Assembly (NCBI RefSeq): GCF_011751075.1
Contig: NZ_JAALLN010000018.1
Coordinates: 1-64,000, forward strand
Length of the DNA: 64,000 bases
Direction: 5' to 3'
DNA from: Flavobacterium poyangense
GTDB lineage: Bacteria > Bacteroidota > Bacteroidia > Flavobacteriales > Flavobacteriaceae
Part shown: positions 17,501 to 25,944 of the stretch, piece after piece
How positions within the stretch are numbered: position 1 is the stretch's first letter
Layout of the letters: each line of letters begins with the position of its first letter
The notes under the pieces: model-generated
What the model saw: the letters and a program-made list of their open reading frames with translations, nothing else
What the model was told of the DNA's origin: nothing
Databases searched by the model: none
Made by a program: the position numbers and the translations under genes

Positions 17501-18109
17501 TTATAAAATTCGCTGATTTATTACGGCGCGAACGACATCAATTGCTACGGTATTGTATTTGTCGTTTGGTATAATGATGTCTGCAAAAGCTTTTGAAGGT
17601 TCTATAAATTGCTCATGCATAGGTTTTAAGGTGTTCTGATAACGTGTTAAAACTTCATCAATATCACGACCACGTTCTGAAATATCACGTTTCAAACGAC
17701 GGATTAATCTTTCGTCTGAATCTGCGTGAACGTATATTTTAATATCAAAAAGATCACGTAGCTCGGGATTTGTCAAGATTAGAATCCCTTCAACGATCAT
17801 TACTTTTCTCGGATGCGTAGAAACCGTGTCGTCGGTTCTGTTGTGTTGTATAAATGAATATACAGGTTGATTGATTGTTTCTCCGGCTTTTAATGCTTTT
17901 AGGTGTTTTACCAATAATTCAAAGTCAATCGCACGTGGGTGATCAAAATTAATTAATGCTCTTTCGTCAAATGATAGATTAGTGGTTTCTTTATAGTATG
18001 AATCCTGAGAAATTACGCCCACTTCTGTGTCCGGTAATTCATTCATGATTTGGTGTACTACTGTTGTTTTTCCACTTCCTGTTCCTCCTGCAAGTCCAAT
18101 AATGAGCAT
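17501..18109 (-). CDS. udk: Uridine/cytidine kinase
   Basis: A pyrimidine salvage enzyme that phosphorylates uridine or cytidine to UMP or CMP. It is 202 aa, a typical length. The P-loop GGTGSGKTT is at 8-16, QDSYYK follows as the nucleoside-binding strand, then FDHPRAIDFELL and the lid-region RRLKRDISERGRD. A minus-strand -7 box TATTTTTG stands upstream. It heads the udk-ftsB-mutA-mutB gene string, with 142 bp containing a long hairpin before the next gene. Confidence 0.95.
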   Translation of the reverse strand: MLIIGLAGGTGSGKTTVVHQIMNELPDTEVGVISQDSYYKETTNLSFDERALINFDHPRAIDFELLVKHLKALKAGETINQPVYSFIQHNRTDDTVSTHPRKVMIVEGILILTNPELRDLFDIKIYVHADSDERLIRRLKRDISERGRDIDEVLTRYQNTLKPMHEQFIEPSKAFADIIIPNDKYNTVAIDVVRAVINQRIL

Positions 18110-18135
18110 AAATTTGTTGTTATATATTTGTTTGG

Positions 18136-18143
18136 CAAAAATA
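18136..18143 (-). promoter_or_regulatory. -7 box TATTTTTG for udk
   Basis: On the minus strand TATTTTTG matches TAnnTTTG and lies 26 bases before the udk ATG. Confidence 0.45.
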
Positions 18144-18262
18144 ATAATTTAAGTGGATACATAATGGAATCCAAACTTTAAAATTGAATTTACAAGCAGA
18201 AGTTTAAGGAGCGGTTAAGATTATGCGGGTTAATTGCGAATTGTTTAAACTAAATAATTGTT

Positions 18263-18650
18263 TTAAACCATATAAGTGATGTAAGTTCATTTTATGTTGA
18301 AGGCTTAATTACAGGCCAATCCGAATGTCACCCTGAGCGAAATCGAAGGTTATGTGAGAAATTTTACTGTTGTTAAACCATATAAGTAATATAAGTTCAT
18401 TTAATCCTGGGAACTTAATTATTGGCAAACCCAATGTCACCCTGAGCGGAGTCAAAGGCTGCGTGAGAAACTGTACTGTTGTTAAACCATATAAGTGATG
18501 TAAGTTCATTTTATGCTGAGCACATAATTATAAAAATCCGAATGTCACCCTGAGCGAAATCGAAGGCTACGTGAGAAACTTCAATGTTCTTAAACCTAAG
18601 CCAACAATTCCGCAAAGCTTACATTTTCTTATATCACTTATATGGTTTAA
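18263..18650. repeat. 388-bp element with 22-bp terminal inverted repeats and three internal ~109-bp units
   Basis: The ends TTAAACCATATAAGTGATGT+AA (18263-18284) and its complement at 18629-18650 differ at one position in 22. Inside are three tandem units containing AACCATATAAGTrATrTAAG and TGTCACCCTGAGCG-type cores at 18326, 18435 and 18543. No ORF with protein-like content is present. The architecture is like a non-autonomous mobile element (MITE) whose interior has amplified. A 66-codon antisense frame inside is rejected as coding. Confidence 0.8.
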
Positions 18651-18659
18651 AAAAAGCAA

Positions 18660-18695
18660 AAAAAAATCCCGACAACAATAGCCATCGGGATTTAG
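18660..18695 (-). terminator. Terminator of the SDR gene
   Basis: AAATCCCGA and TCGGGATTT pair. On the minus strand a long T run follows. Confidence 0.8.
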
Positions 18696-18746
18696 TGCAA
18701 TCAGTATAGTTTTTTGAAAATATTCTGAATTTAGTAAGCACATTAA

Positions 18747-19628
18747 TTATTTATTCTTTTTTGCTTTTATCATCATTTCAAGCTGATCCCAAAGTTCTTC
18801 CGGTATAGCCTCCAGTAAATTAAATTGTCCGGCACCTTTCAGCCATTCACCACCATCAATTGTGATAACATCGCCGTTTACATAAGCAGAGAAATCAGAA
18901 ACCAAATAAGCGGCTAAATTAGCCAACTCCTGATGATCGCCTACACGTTTTAAAGGTACTTTTTTGGCCATATCAAATTTTTCAGCTAAATCTCCAGGCA
19001 ATAATCTGTCCCAGGCGCCTTTAGTTGGGAATGGTCCCGGAGCAATAGCATTAGAACGAATTCCGTATTTGGCCCATTCTACCGCAAGACTTCGTGTCAT
19101 TGCCAAAACTCCCGCTTTTGCTGTAGCACTTGGTACTACATAAGCAGAACCAGTCCAGGCATAAGTGGTAACAATATTTAAAATCGTAGCTGATTTCTGT
19201 TTGCTGTCGATCCAGTGTTTTCCAAAAGCCAATGTACAGTTTTTAGAACCTTTAAGAACAATGTCAATAACAGTGTCAAATGCATTTGCAGATAATCTTT
19301 CTGTTGGAGAAATAAAATTTCCGGCCGCATTGTTCAGAAGAACATCTACTTTACCGAAAGTCTTTAAAACTTCCTGAAGCATGTTTTCTACTTCCTCATA
19401 ATGACGAACATCACATTGAAGTGGCAAACATTTTCCACCGGTTTCAGCTTCCAGCTCTGTTGCCGTATTTTTTAGCTTTTCTAAATCTCTTGAAGTAATC
19501 GCTACCTGAGCTCCTAATTCTAAGAAGTATTTCGTCATGGCTTTTCCTAAACCACTTCCACCGCCTGTAACTACAATCACTTTGCCTTGTAAAGCATCAT
19601 CTCGTAACATTTTATCTGTATAGCTCAT
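18747..19628 (-). CDS. SDR oxidoreductase, 2,4-dienoyl-CoA reductase-like
   Basis: A 293-aa short-chain dehydrogenase closest in motif pattern to NADPH-dependent 2,4-dienoyl-CoA reductases of unsaturated fatty-acid oxidation. The cofactor loop TGGGSGLGK is at 21-29, and NNAAGNFISPTE follows. The canonical YxxxK is absent. Instead SATAKAGVLAMTRSLAVEWA and APGPFPTKGAWDRL match the DECR type, where Tyr and Lys are spaced differently. That supports the assignment but does not prove the substrate. It is the last gene of the dnaA-side minus-strand string. Confidence 0.8.
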   Translation of the reverse strand: MSYTDKMLRDDALQGKVIVVTGGGSGLGKAMTKYFLELGAQVAITSRDLEKLKNTATELEAETGGKCLPLQCDVRHYEEVENMLQEVLKTFGKVDVLLNNAAGNFISPTERLSANAFDTVIDIVLKGSKNCTLAFGKHWIDSKQKSATILNIVTTYAWTGSAYVVPSATAKAGVLAMTRSLAVEWAKYGIRSNAIAPGPFPTKGAWDRLLPGDLAEKFDMAKKVPLKRVGDHQELANLAAYLVSDFSAYVNGDVITIDGGEWLKGAGQFNLLEAIPEELWDQLEMMIKAKKNK

Positions 19629-19702
19629 ATTTTCTTTTTTTTACAATATTAATCAAATATATAGTATGCATGCATAATATCGTTATAAAATTTTGATAAA
19701 AT

Positions 19703-20830
19703 TTATATAGTACATAATTTTTTCGCAGCAGCTTCTAAAGTAAAGTCATCTTTGGCAAAGCAAAAGCGTATTAATTTTTGATCTTTATGATCGGAGTAGA
19801 AAGTCGATATCGGAATGGCAGCAACACCATGATCTGTGATTAGTTTTTTGCAAAAAGTAACATCGTCTTCGTTTGAAATAGCAGCATAAGAAGCAACCTG
19901 AAAATAAGTGCCCTCACAGGGTTTTAATTCAAATCGGCTGTTTTGTAATAGTTTTTGAAAATAATCTCTTTTCTCCTGATAGAATTTTCCCAAAAGATTC
20001 ACGTCTACCACATCTAAATACTGACTGATTGCGACCTGTGAAATACTATTGACACTAAAAACCAAAAACTGATGTACCTTTTTGATTTCTCTCATCAAAT
20101 AGTCCGGTGCTACAGCATAGCCAATCTTCCAGCCCGTAATATGGAATGATTTTCCGAAAGACGAAATCATGATACAACGATTTAGTAAAGCTTCTCTGGT
20201 GTGTGCCGAAATGTGTTTCTCTTCAAAAGTGATGTATTCGTAAACTTCGTCAGATAAGACAAGAAGATCAGGATATTTTGAAAGTATTTTTTCGAGTTCA
20301 AGAAAATCCTCTTCCTTTAGGATTTTTCCTGTCGGATTATGAGGGTTGTTGATGATAATCATTTTGCTCTTTGAAGAACAGGATTTTTCTATTCTTTCCC
20401 AGTTTGGCGTGTAATCATCGTTTAGAGCAACTCTTATTGGTTTTGCATTGCAAAGTAAAACAGGTGATTCATAAGAATCATAACTCGGATCGAGAATTAG
20501 TACTTCATCTCCCGATTTTACTAAAGCCAGAATCGTAGTAAAAATCCCTTGAGTGGCACCTGCAGTAACCAAAATTTCTGTTTCAGGTTCGATTGTTCTG
20601 TTGTAAGAACCCTTAACTAATTTCGCAATTTGACTCATCAACGGCGGATAACCGGCCATTGGCGTATATTGGTGTACATTTTCAGTCGTTAACTTGGCTA
20701 AGATTTGAGTTAATCGTTCATCAACCGGGAAATTAGGAAATCCCTGCGAGAGATTAATCGCATTGTATTCAGCGGCCATTTTTGACATGACCGTAAAAAT
20801 ACTGGTAGTGATATTGGGTAATTTACTCAT
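19703..20830 (-). CDS. PLP-dependent aminotransferase, methionine/KAT-like (YbdL type)
   Basis: A class I/II aminotransferase, 375 aa. The opening INLSQGFPNFP is typical of the methionine aminotransferase (YbdL) and kynurenine aminotransferase group. NNPHNPTG is at 161-168, the PLP-contact SDEVYEY near 193-199, and the Schiff-base Lys227 in SSFGKSFHITGWK. Likely role: transamination of methionine or its keto acid in methionine salvage. Substrate is inferred from the N-terminal motif only. Confidence 0.85.
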   Translation of the reverse strand: MSKLPNITTSIFTVMSKMAAEYNAINLSQGFPNFPVDERLTQILAKLTTENVHQYTPMAGYPPLMSQIAKLVKGSYNRTIEPETEILVTAGATQGIFTTILALVKSGDEVLILDPSYDSYESPVLLCNAKPIRVALNDDYTPNWERIEKSCSSKSKMIIINNPHNPTGKILKEEDFLELEKILSKYPDLLVLSDEVYEYITFEEKHISAHTREALLNRCIMISSFGKSFHITGWKIGYAVAPDYLMREIKKVHQFLVFSVNSISQVAISQYLDVVDVNLLGKFYQEKRDYFQKLLQNSRFELKPCEGTYFQVASYAAISNEDDVTFCKKLITDHGVAAIPISTFYSDHKDQKLIRFCFAKDDFTLEAAAKKLCTI

Positions 20831-20896
20831 GAGTAAGTTTTGAGGTTAGAAACTTGTGAGTTAAATATACGATAAGAAATGATTTTTTATTAAAAA

Positions 20897-21358
20897 TTAT
20901 TTTACAAAATTATTTACAGAAACTGGCAGAGAATAAAGAACTCTAACTAGTTTATTGTTTGCTTTTCCGGGAATCCATTTTGGAGCACCTTTTAGAACAC
21001 GAATGGCTTCCTTTCCGGTCTCATAACCAATATCTCTTAATATTTTAATATCGCTTAACGATCCATCTTTTTCTATGATGAAGGTTGCGTAAATTTTTCC
21101 TTTAAGTGCCGTGTTTGTATTTGGAATTTTGAAGTTTTGCTCTACATATTTATTAAAAGCCTCTATTCCCCCAGGAAATTCAGGTTTTATATCTATTCCT
21201 GCTGTGTTATAAACGCTGTTATCATCATTAGGAACGGCTCCTTGTGGCGGGATTTTACTTGTGGGCTCGTCTATGGTAAGTACACCCTCTTTCTTAGTGG
21301 TTTGAGAAAAAATAGTTTGTACGGTGCAAATCAGAATTAGAATAAAAAACTTCTTCAT
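20897..21358 (-). CDS. TonB C-terminal-domain periplasmic protein
   Basis: A 153-aa protein with a signal peptide (1-18, ending IFS/Q) instead of a membrane anchor. A linker (about 20-60) leads to the TonB_C fold: FPGGIEAFNKYVEQNF, then GKIYATFIIEKDGSLSDIKI and GAPKWIPGKANNK. Classical TonB transmits proton-motive force to outer-membrane receptors, but this short form has no N-terminal TM helix for ExbB/ExbD contact. It may be a soluble TonB-like accessory protein. Confidence 0.8.
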   Translation of the reverse strand: MKKFFILILICTVQTIFSQTTKKEGVLTIDEPTSKIPPQGAVPNDDNSVYNTAGIDIKPEFPGGIEAFNKYVEQNFKIPNTNTALKGKIYATFIIEKDGSLSDIKILRDIGYETGKEAIRVLKGAPKWIPGKANNKLVRVLYSLPVSVNNFVK

Positions 21359-21381
21359 TTTATGGTGGTTTTGGTGTTGGT

Positions 21382-22095
21382 TTACATCTTGTGAATGATA
21401 AAAATAGTTGGTCGGTTATGAAGGTCAACTTTGAGTTTTTTCCAGTCCGAAATGCGCATTGTTTTAATGAATTCTGTTGGTAAGGTAATGTCTGTAGCGA
21501 TACAAAGATGAGTGGCCGGATTTAGAATTTGTAAAATATCTTCAACCAGTTTGTTGTTTCGATACGGCGTTTCTATAAAAAGCTGAGATTGGTTTTTATC
21601 GTGTGATAATTTTTCAAAATACTTTAATGCCGATTTTTTTTCGTCTTTGTCAATTGGTAAATACCCATTGAAAGTAAAACTCTGGCCATTCATTCCGGAA
21701 GCCATCATGGCTAATAAAATAGATGAGGGCCCAACTAAAGGAACAACCTGGATTCCTTTTTCATGTGCCAATTTTACAATCACAGCACCCGGATCGGCAA
21801 CACCGGGACAGCCGGCTTCGCTCATTAGTCCCATGTTTTTTCCTTCCAGTAAAGGTTTTATAAAGTCTAAATGTTCGCTTGGCTCTGTACGTTTGTTGAG
21901 TGTAAAAAGAACCAATTCGGATTGTTTCTTTTCTGGATAAACCGCTTTTATAGATTTTCGGGCCGTTTTGTCGTTTTCGACTATGTAATAATCTATAAGT
22001 TCGATACTTCTTCTTACTGTTTGCGGTAAAACGTCCATCGGATCGCTTTCGCCCATAGTGGTTGGAATCAAATATAATTTTCCTAGAAGTTTCAT
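21382..22095 (-). CDS. Tetrapyrrole-methylase-fold SAM methyltransferase (RsmI-like paralog)
   Basis: A 237-aa protein of the tetrapyrrole methylase superfamily that contains RsmI, the 16S rRNA C1402 2'-O-methyltransferase. Features are GKLYLIPTTMG at the N-terminus, MSEAGCPGVADPGA and VVPLVGPSSILLAMMASG. True RsmI has P-T-PIGN at the start, so this is probably a paralog of uncharacterised target. It lies in the minus-strand string after dnaA and the phosphatase. Confidence 0.82.
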   Translation of the reverse strand: MKLLGKLYLIPTTMGESDPMDVLPQTVRRSIELIDYYIVENDKTARKSIKAVYPEKKQSELVLFTLNKRTEPSEHLDFIKPLLEGKNMGLMSEAGCPGVADPGAVIVKLAHEKGIQVVPLVGPSSILLAMMASGMNGQSFTFNGYLPIDKDEKKSALKYFEKLSHDKNQSQLFIETPYRNNKLVEDILQILNPATHLCIATDITLPTEFIKTMRISDWKKLKVDLHNRPTIFIIHKM

Positions 22096-22168
22096 GTGCG
22101 TTTCTTTAAATTTATAAACAGATTAGCTCTCAATTGTCTTTTTTACAAGTCAATTGAAAGGAGGCAAG

Positions 22169-22636
22169 TTATGAATATTTTTCGATAAGTTTTCTGGCAA
22201 TTAGCTCTGTTGCTTCGTCCAGCATTTCGTAAACATTGTCAAAGCCATTAGAGGCTCCAAAATAGGGATCAGGAACATCTACGTTTTCGTCAGGAAATAA
22301 CTCATTTAGAATAAGTTGTACCTTGTTTTTGTGTTCCGGTGTTTTGGCAAGAAGAGTTACATCGTGGTAATTGGAAATATCCATTACATATATATAATCA
22401 AATTCATCGAAGTCAGCAGTTTTAAATTGTCTTCCTTTTTGATGACTGATATCCAGGCCATTTTTTTGAGCAACGGCAATAGAACGTTTATCGGGTGAGT
22501 GACCAACATGCCAGGAGCCGGTTCCTGCAGAATCTACCAGAAATGTATTTTTGGGCAACTTGGAGGCTAAAATTCCTTCAGCTAAAGGAGATCTGCATAT
22601 ATTCCCCAAACAAACCATTAAAATCTTTACTGGCAT
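22169..22636 (-). CDS. Low-molecular-weight protein-tyrosine phosphatase
   Basis: A 155-aa cytoplasmic phosphatase. The P-loop CLGNICRS (Cys9 to Arg15, CX5R) is at the N-terminus, and the general acid is the Asp in VPDPYFG near residue 121. The family removes phosphate from tyrosine or, in some members, arginine residues. It lies 9 bp downstream of dnaA on the minus strand, so the two probably share a transcript. Confidence 0.93.
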   Translation of the reverse strand: MPVKILMVCLGNICRSPLAEGILASKLPKNTFLVDSAGTGSWHVGHSPDKRSIAVAQKNGLDISHQKGRQFKTADFDEFDYIYVMDISNYHDVTLLAKTPEHKNKVQLILNELFPDENVDVPDPYFGASNGFDNVYEMLDEATELIARKLIEKYS

Positions 22637-22645
22637 GGTGCGCGT

Positions 22646-24073
22646 TTATAGCGTTAGTTTTTTGTTGATGTCTTCTACAAATTTCTTGAATTGTTTGTCT
22701 GTAGAAACTAAATTGTCAACTGTTTTACAGGCGTGCAATACAGTAGCGTGATCGCGGTCTCCAATTTGTGAACCAATATTTGCTAAAGAAGCTTTGGTGA
22801 ATTTCTTTGCAAAAAACATGGCCAATTGTCTTGCTTGTACAACGTGCCTCTTTCTGGTTTTAGATTGAAGTGTTTCAATGTCTAATTGGAAATAATCAGA
22901 GACAATTTTCTGGATATAATCGATAGAAATTTCTCTTTTTACGTTTTTAACAAATTTCTCTACTACACTTTTAGCCAACTCAATGGTTACTTCTTTTTTG
23001 TTAAAAGAAGATTGAGCGATTAAGGAAATAATAGCACCTTCTAATTCTCTAACGTTAGATTTGATATTGCGGGCAACATATTCAATAATGTCTTCCGGCA
23101 TTTCAACACCGTCACGGTATAAGATATTTTTTAAGATCGAAATACGGGTTTCGTAATCCGGCTGATGTAATTCAGCAGATAATCCCCATTTAAAACGGGA
23201 CAATAAACGCTGCTCAATATCCTGCATATCAACAGGAGCCTTGTCAGAAGTTAGAATTACCTGTTTTCCGTTTTGATGTAAATAATTGAAAATATGGAAG
23301 AATACGTCCTGAGTTCCTGATTTTCCGGATAAAAACTGAACGTCGTCAATAATTAAAACGTCGATCAATTGGTAAAAGTGAATGAAATCATTACGATTGT
23401 TCTTCTTTACCGAATCAATATATTGTTGTGTGAAAATTTCGGCAGAAATATATAAAACCGTTTTTTCAGGATATTTGTCTTTTACTTCTACACCTATAGC
23501 ATGTGCTAAGTGTGTTTTACCCAAACCAACACCTCCAAAAATTAACAGAGGGTTAAAAGAAGTTCCTCCAGGCTTATTGGCAACAGCCATACCTGCAGAA
23601 CGAGCCAAACGATTAGAATCCCCTTCAAGGAAATTGTCAAAACTGTAGTTGGCATTTAACTGCGACTCAATTTTTAAATTTCTGATTCCGGGAATTACGA
23701 AAGGATTTTTAAGTTCAGGATTTAAGTTTTTAAACGGAGCATCAACCTCTTGCGGTTTCATTGGCACTCTGTTGGCACTTGGCAGCTGTTCGGTAAACGG
23801 CTGTTTATTACCATAAGTGTTTTCCATTTTAATTTTATACAGTAACTTTGCGTTTTTCCCTAGTTCTTTGGTAAGCGCAACTTTCAATAATTTAACGTAA
23901 TGTTCTTCGAGCCATTCGTAGAAAAATTTACTTGGAACTTGAATGTATAATGCGTTATCGGTTAGTTCAACTGATTTGATTGGCTCAAACCAAGTTTTGT
24001 ACGCCTGGTCTTGAATATTGTCTTTTATAAAAGACAAACAGTTTTCCCATACCGATTGAGCAGTTTTAGTCAT
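22646..24073 (-). CDS. dnaA: Chromosomal replication initiator DnaA
   Basis: The AAA+ initiator that unwinds oriC, 475 aa. Domain I is about 1-90 (VWENCLSFIKDNI, WFEPIKS), then a short linker (about 90-140). Domain III has Walker A FGGVGLGKTH, Walker B LIIDDVQFL and the sensor region. The DNA-binding domain IV ends with the DnaA signature GDRDHATVLHACKTV. dnaN does not follow. The next gene is a phosphatase, and no cluster of TTATCCACA boxes is visible within the upstream 188 bp or nearby. Confidence 0.98.
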   Translation of the reverse strand: MTKTAQSVWENCLSFIKDNIQDQAYKTWFEPIKSVELTDNALYIQVPSKFFYEWLEEHYVKLLKVALTKELGKNAKLLYKIKMENTYGNKQPFTEQLPSANRVPMKPQEVDAPFKNLNPELKNPFVIPGIRNLKIESQLNANYSFDNFLEGDSNRLARSAGMAVANKPGGTSFNPLLIFGGVGLGKTHLAHAIGVEVKDKYPEKTVLYISAEIFTQQYIDSVKKNNRNDFIHFYQLIDVLIIDDVQFLSGKSGTQDVFFHIFNYLHQNGKQVILTSDKAPVDMQDIEQRLLSRFKWGLSAELHQPDYETRISILKNILYRDGVEMPEDIIEYVARNIKSNVRELEGAIISLIAQSSFNKKEVTIELAKSVVEKFVKNVKREISIDYIQKIVSDYFQLDIETLQSKTRKRHVVQARQLAMFFAKKFTKASLANIGSQIGDRDHATVLHACKTVDNLVSTDKQFKKFVEDINKKLTL

Positions 24074-24261
24074 ATATTCGAGTAAATTTTGTATATTATT
24101 GATAAAGATTCTCCTAATAAAAAAGGAGCAATTTTATTCCGTATTTCGGGATAACAAATATGTGAACAAATTTCTTTAAAAAAAAATAATTTGAACTCTA
24201 ATTTTATAAAAAAATGTTGTAAGGGGACTTTTATAAACTAAATTTTTTTAATCTATAAATA
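24074..24261. other. Divergent dnaA/thioesterase leader with a small hairpin
   Basis: 188 bp of AT-rich DNA. CTCCT (24111-24115) and AGGAG (24124-24128) can form a small hairpin in the dnaA leader. No DnaA box cluster, AT-rich 13-mer array or long repeat is seen, so this is probably not oriC. Confidence 0.4.
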
Positions 24262-24666
24262 ATGAAAAATCATCAAACTCAAGTACGAGTTCGTTACTCT
24301 GAAACCGACCAAATGGGGGTTGTTTATCATGGAAATTATGTTCCCTATTTTGAGATAGGACGCGTGGAATGGCTTAGAGATAAAGGGATTTCGTATAAAA
24401 GCATGGAAGAAAGCGGTATTGGATTGCCAATTGTTTCGATGCAGATAAATTATAAAAAATCTGCTCGCTATGATGAGCTTCTAACCATCCATACAACGTT
24501 TAAAAGTCAATCGTCTGTGAAGATCGAATTCGATTGCGAAATCTATAACGAAGCAAATGAGTTATTAACAACGGCAGTGTTTATTTTGGTATTTATTTCG
24601 CTAAAAACAGGTCGCCCAACAGCCCCTCCAAAATATATTTTAGAGTTGTTTGAAACCCTTGTATAA
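24262..24666 (+). CDS. YbgC/FadM-type acyl-CoA thioesterase
   Basis: A 134-aa hot-dog-fold thioesterase. The conserved opening RYSETDQMGVVYHGNYVPYF carries the catalytic Asp16, and the typical helix and strand order follows. Such enzymes hydrolyse acyl-CoA or 4-hydroxybenzoyl-CoA-like esters. It is divergent from dnaA and convergent with the YigZ gene. The exact substrate is unknown. Confidence 0.88.
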   Translation: MKNHQTQVRVRYSETDQMGVVYHGNYVPYFEIGRVEWLRDKGISYKSMEESGIGLPIVSMQINYKKSARYDELLTIHTTFKSQSSVKIEFDCEIYNEANELLTTAVFILVFISLKTGRPTAPPKYILELFETLV

Positions 24667-24697
24667 TTGTTAAATTGTGAGGTGTTTTTATTGGAAT

Positions 24698-25330
24698 TTA
24701 TAAAGTTTTAATATCGATTTCAAACATTAAATCAAAAATGTCGAATATTATTTCGGCATTTTTTTTTCGTGTTTTGGTCTCAATTTTGCCAATTGGCAGT
24801 CCTGAATCTTCATTCATTTCCATTTCCTGAGAGACAATATCGAGTTTTTTTTCTTTGATAACCCGCATCACTTTATTCATATTCTTGTAATCAAAAGAAA
24901 TTAAAAAATGCACATCGATCGTTTTTTCGATTATTTCACAAACTTCAAGTGCCATTTGGGCAGTTGTTCTATAAGCAGAAATCAATCCGCCAACACCTAG
25001 TTTAACACCACCGAAAATTCGAACTACGACTATTAGTACATTTGTTACACCAAAAGATTGTATTTGTCCGTATATGGGTGCGCCTGCTGTATTGCTGGGT
25101 TCTCCATCGTCATTGGCGCGATAGGTAATTTTTGCTCCGCTGCCTAATTGGTAGGCATAGCAAAAATGAACAGCATGCGGATGTTGTTTTTTTAAAGTCT
25201 CGATAATAGGTTTTACTTCTTCTTCGTTTTCGATGGGGAAAGCGTAGCCAAAGAATTTACTGCCTTTTTCTTTTAATAAAACCTCTTCTGATTCGAAAGC
25301 AATGGTTTGGTAAGTGTCGTTGTAGTCCAA
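24698..25330 (-). CDS. yigZ: YigZ/IMPACT family protein
   Basis: A 210-aa protein of the UPF0029 family, homologous to eukaryotic IMPACT, of unclear molecular function. The N-terminal domain has FKDKGSKF-like KEKGSKFFGYAFPIENEEEV, then DGEPSNTAGAPI and FGGVKLGVGGLISAYR. The C-terminal ferredoxin-like domain starts near 135. The start is TTG at 25330, 11 bp after the HAD stop, matching the family N-terminus (DTYQTIA). It lies in a chain with the HAD gene and ribD. Confidence 0.88.
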   Translation of the reverse strand: MDYNDTYQTIAFESEEVLLKEKGSKFFGYAFPIENEEEVKPIIETLKKQHPHAVHFCYAYQLGSGAKITYRANDDGEPSNTAGAPIYGQIQSFGVTNVLIVVVRIFGGVKLGVGGLISAYRTTAQMALEVCEIIEKTIDVHFLISFDYKNMNKVMRVIKEKKLDIVSQEMEMNEDSGLPIGKIETKTRKKNAEIIFDIFDLMFEIDIKTL

Positions 25331-25341
25331 AAGTAAAAAGC

Positions 25342-25944
25342 TTAAAGTATGTTTTTCTCGAATAAATCAACAACATCTTCCTGTCCAACCTGTAAATTCC
25401 AGACATTGAAACCTAAAGCAGCAGCGCCGTCTGTGTTCTCTTTTTTATCGTCTATAAATAAGGTGCGTTTTGGAGATAGCTCGTGTTTGTTGATCAGGTA
25501 TTGAAAAACATCTGCATTTGGTTTTCGCATTCCAATTTCAAATGAAAAATAAACTTTTTCAAAACATTGATAAAAATCGCTGTAAAAGGAAATGCCACTT
25601 TTGTTTTCGAAAGTTTCAATATGAATAGAATCGGTATTGCTCAATAAAAACAATCGGTACTTATTGGTGAGCATTTGCAGAAATTCTAAACGGTATAAAG
25701 GGAAATCTGCCAAAATAGCATTCCAGGCCTCGAGAATTTCTTCTTTTGTGGTATTTGGAAGTTCTTTTTGGAAACCTCCAATAAATTCATCCGGCGAAAT
25801 ATCACCGGTTTCAAACAACAAGTTTAAACGATCTAGTTCTGAACTCCATTCTGTCATGCCTAATTGCTGCAATTTAGAAATGGTAGCTTGTTTATCTAAA
25901 TTGATAAAAATGTCTCCGAAGTCAAAAATTATAGTATCAATCAT
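25342..25944 (-). CDS. HAD-superfamily hydrolase
   Basis: A 200-aa HAD phosphatase. Motif I is DFGDIF near residues 9-14, where the second conserved Asp position is kept (DxxD form changed to DFGD). The SNTD motif II sits near residue 115. GMRKPNADVF is motif III with the conserved Lys, and FIDDKKENTDGA is motif IV. Substrate unknown. Its start overlaps the ribD end by 8 bp, so the two are translationally coupled. Confidence 0.85.
   Translation of the reverse strand: MIDTIIFDFGDIFINLDKQATISKLQQLGMTEWSSELDRLNLLFETGDISPDEFIGGFQKELPNTTKEEILEAWNAILADFPLYRLEFLQMLTNKYRLFLLSNTDSIHIETFENKSGISFYSDFYQCFEKVYFSFEIGMRKPNADVFQYLINKHELSPKRTLFIDDKKENTDGAAALGFNVWNLQVGQEDVVDLFEKNIL

Noticed and set aside
18309..18509. 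66-codon frame within the 388-bp element
   Set aside because: It translates the tandem units in repeat (LHHLYGLTTVQF-like words recur), as expected for a repeat not a gene.
24074..24261. oriC next to dnaA
   Set aside because: No cluster of DnaA boxes or unwinding element is visible.
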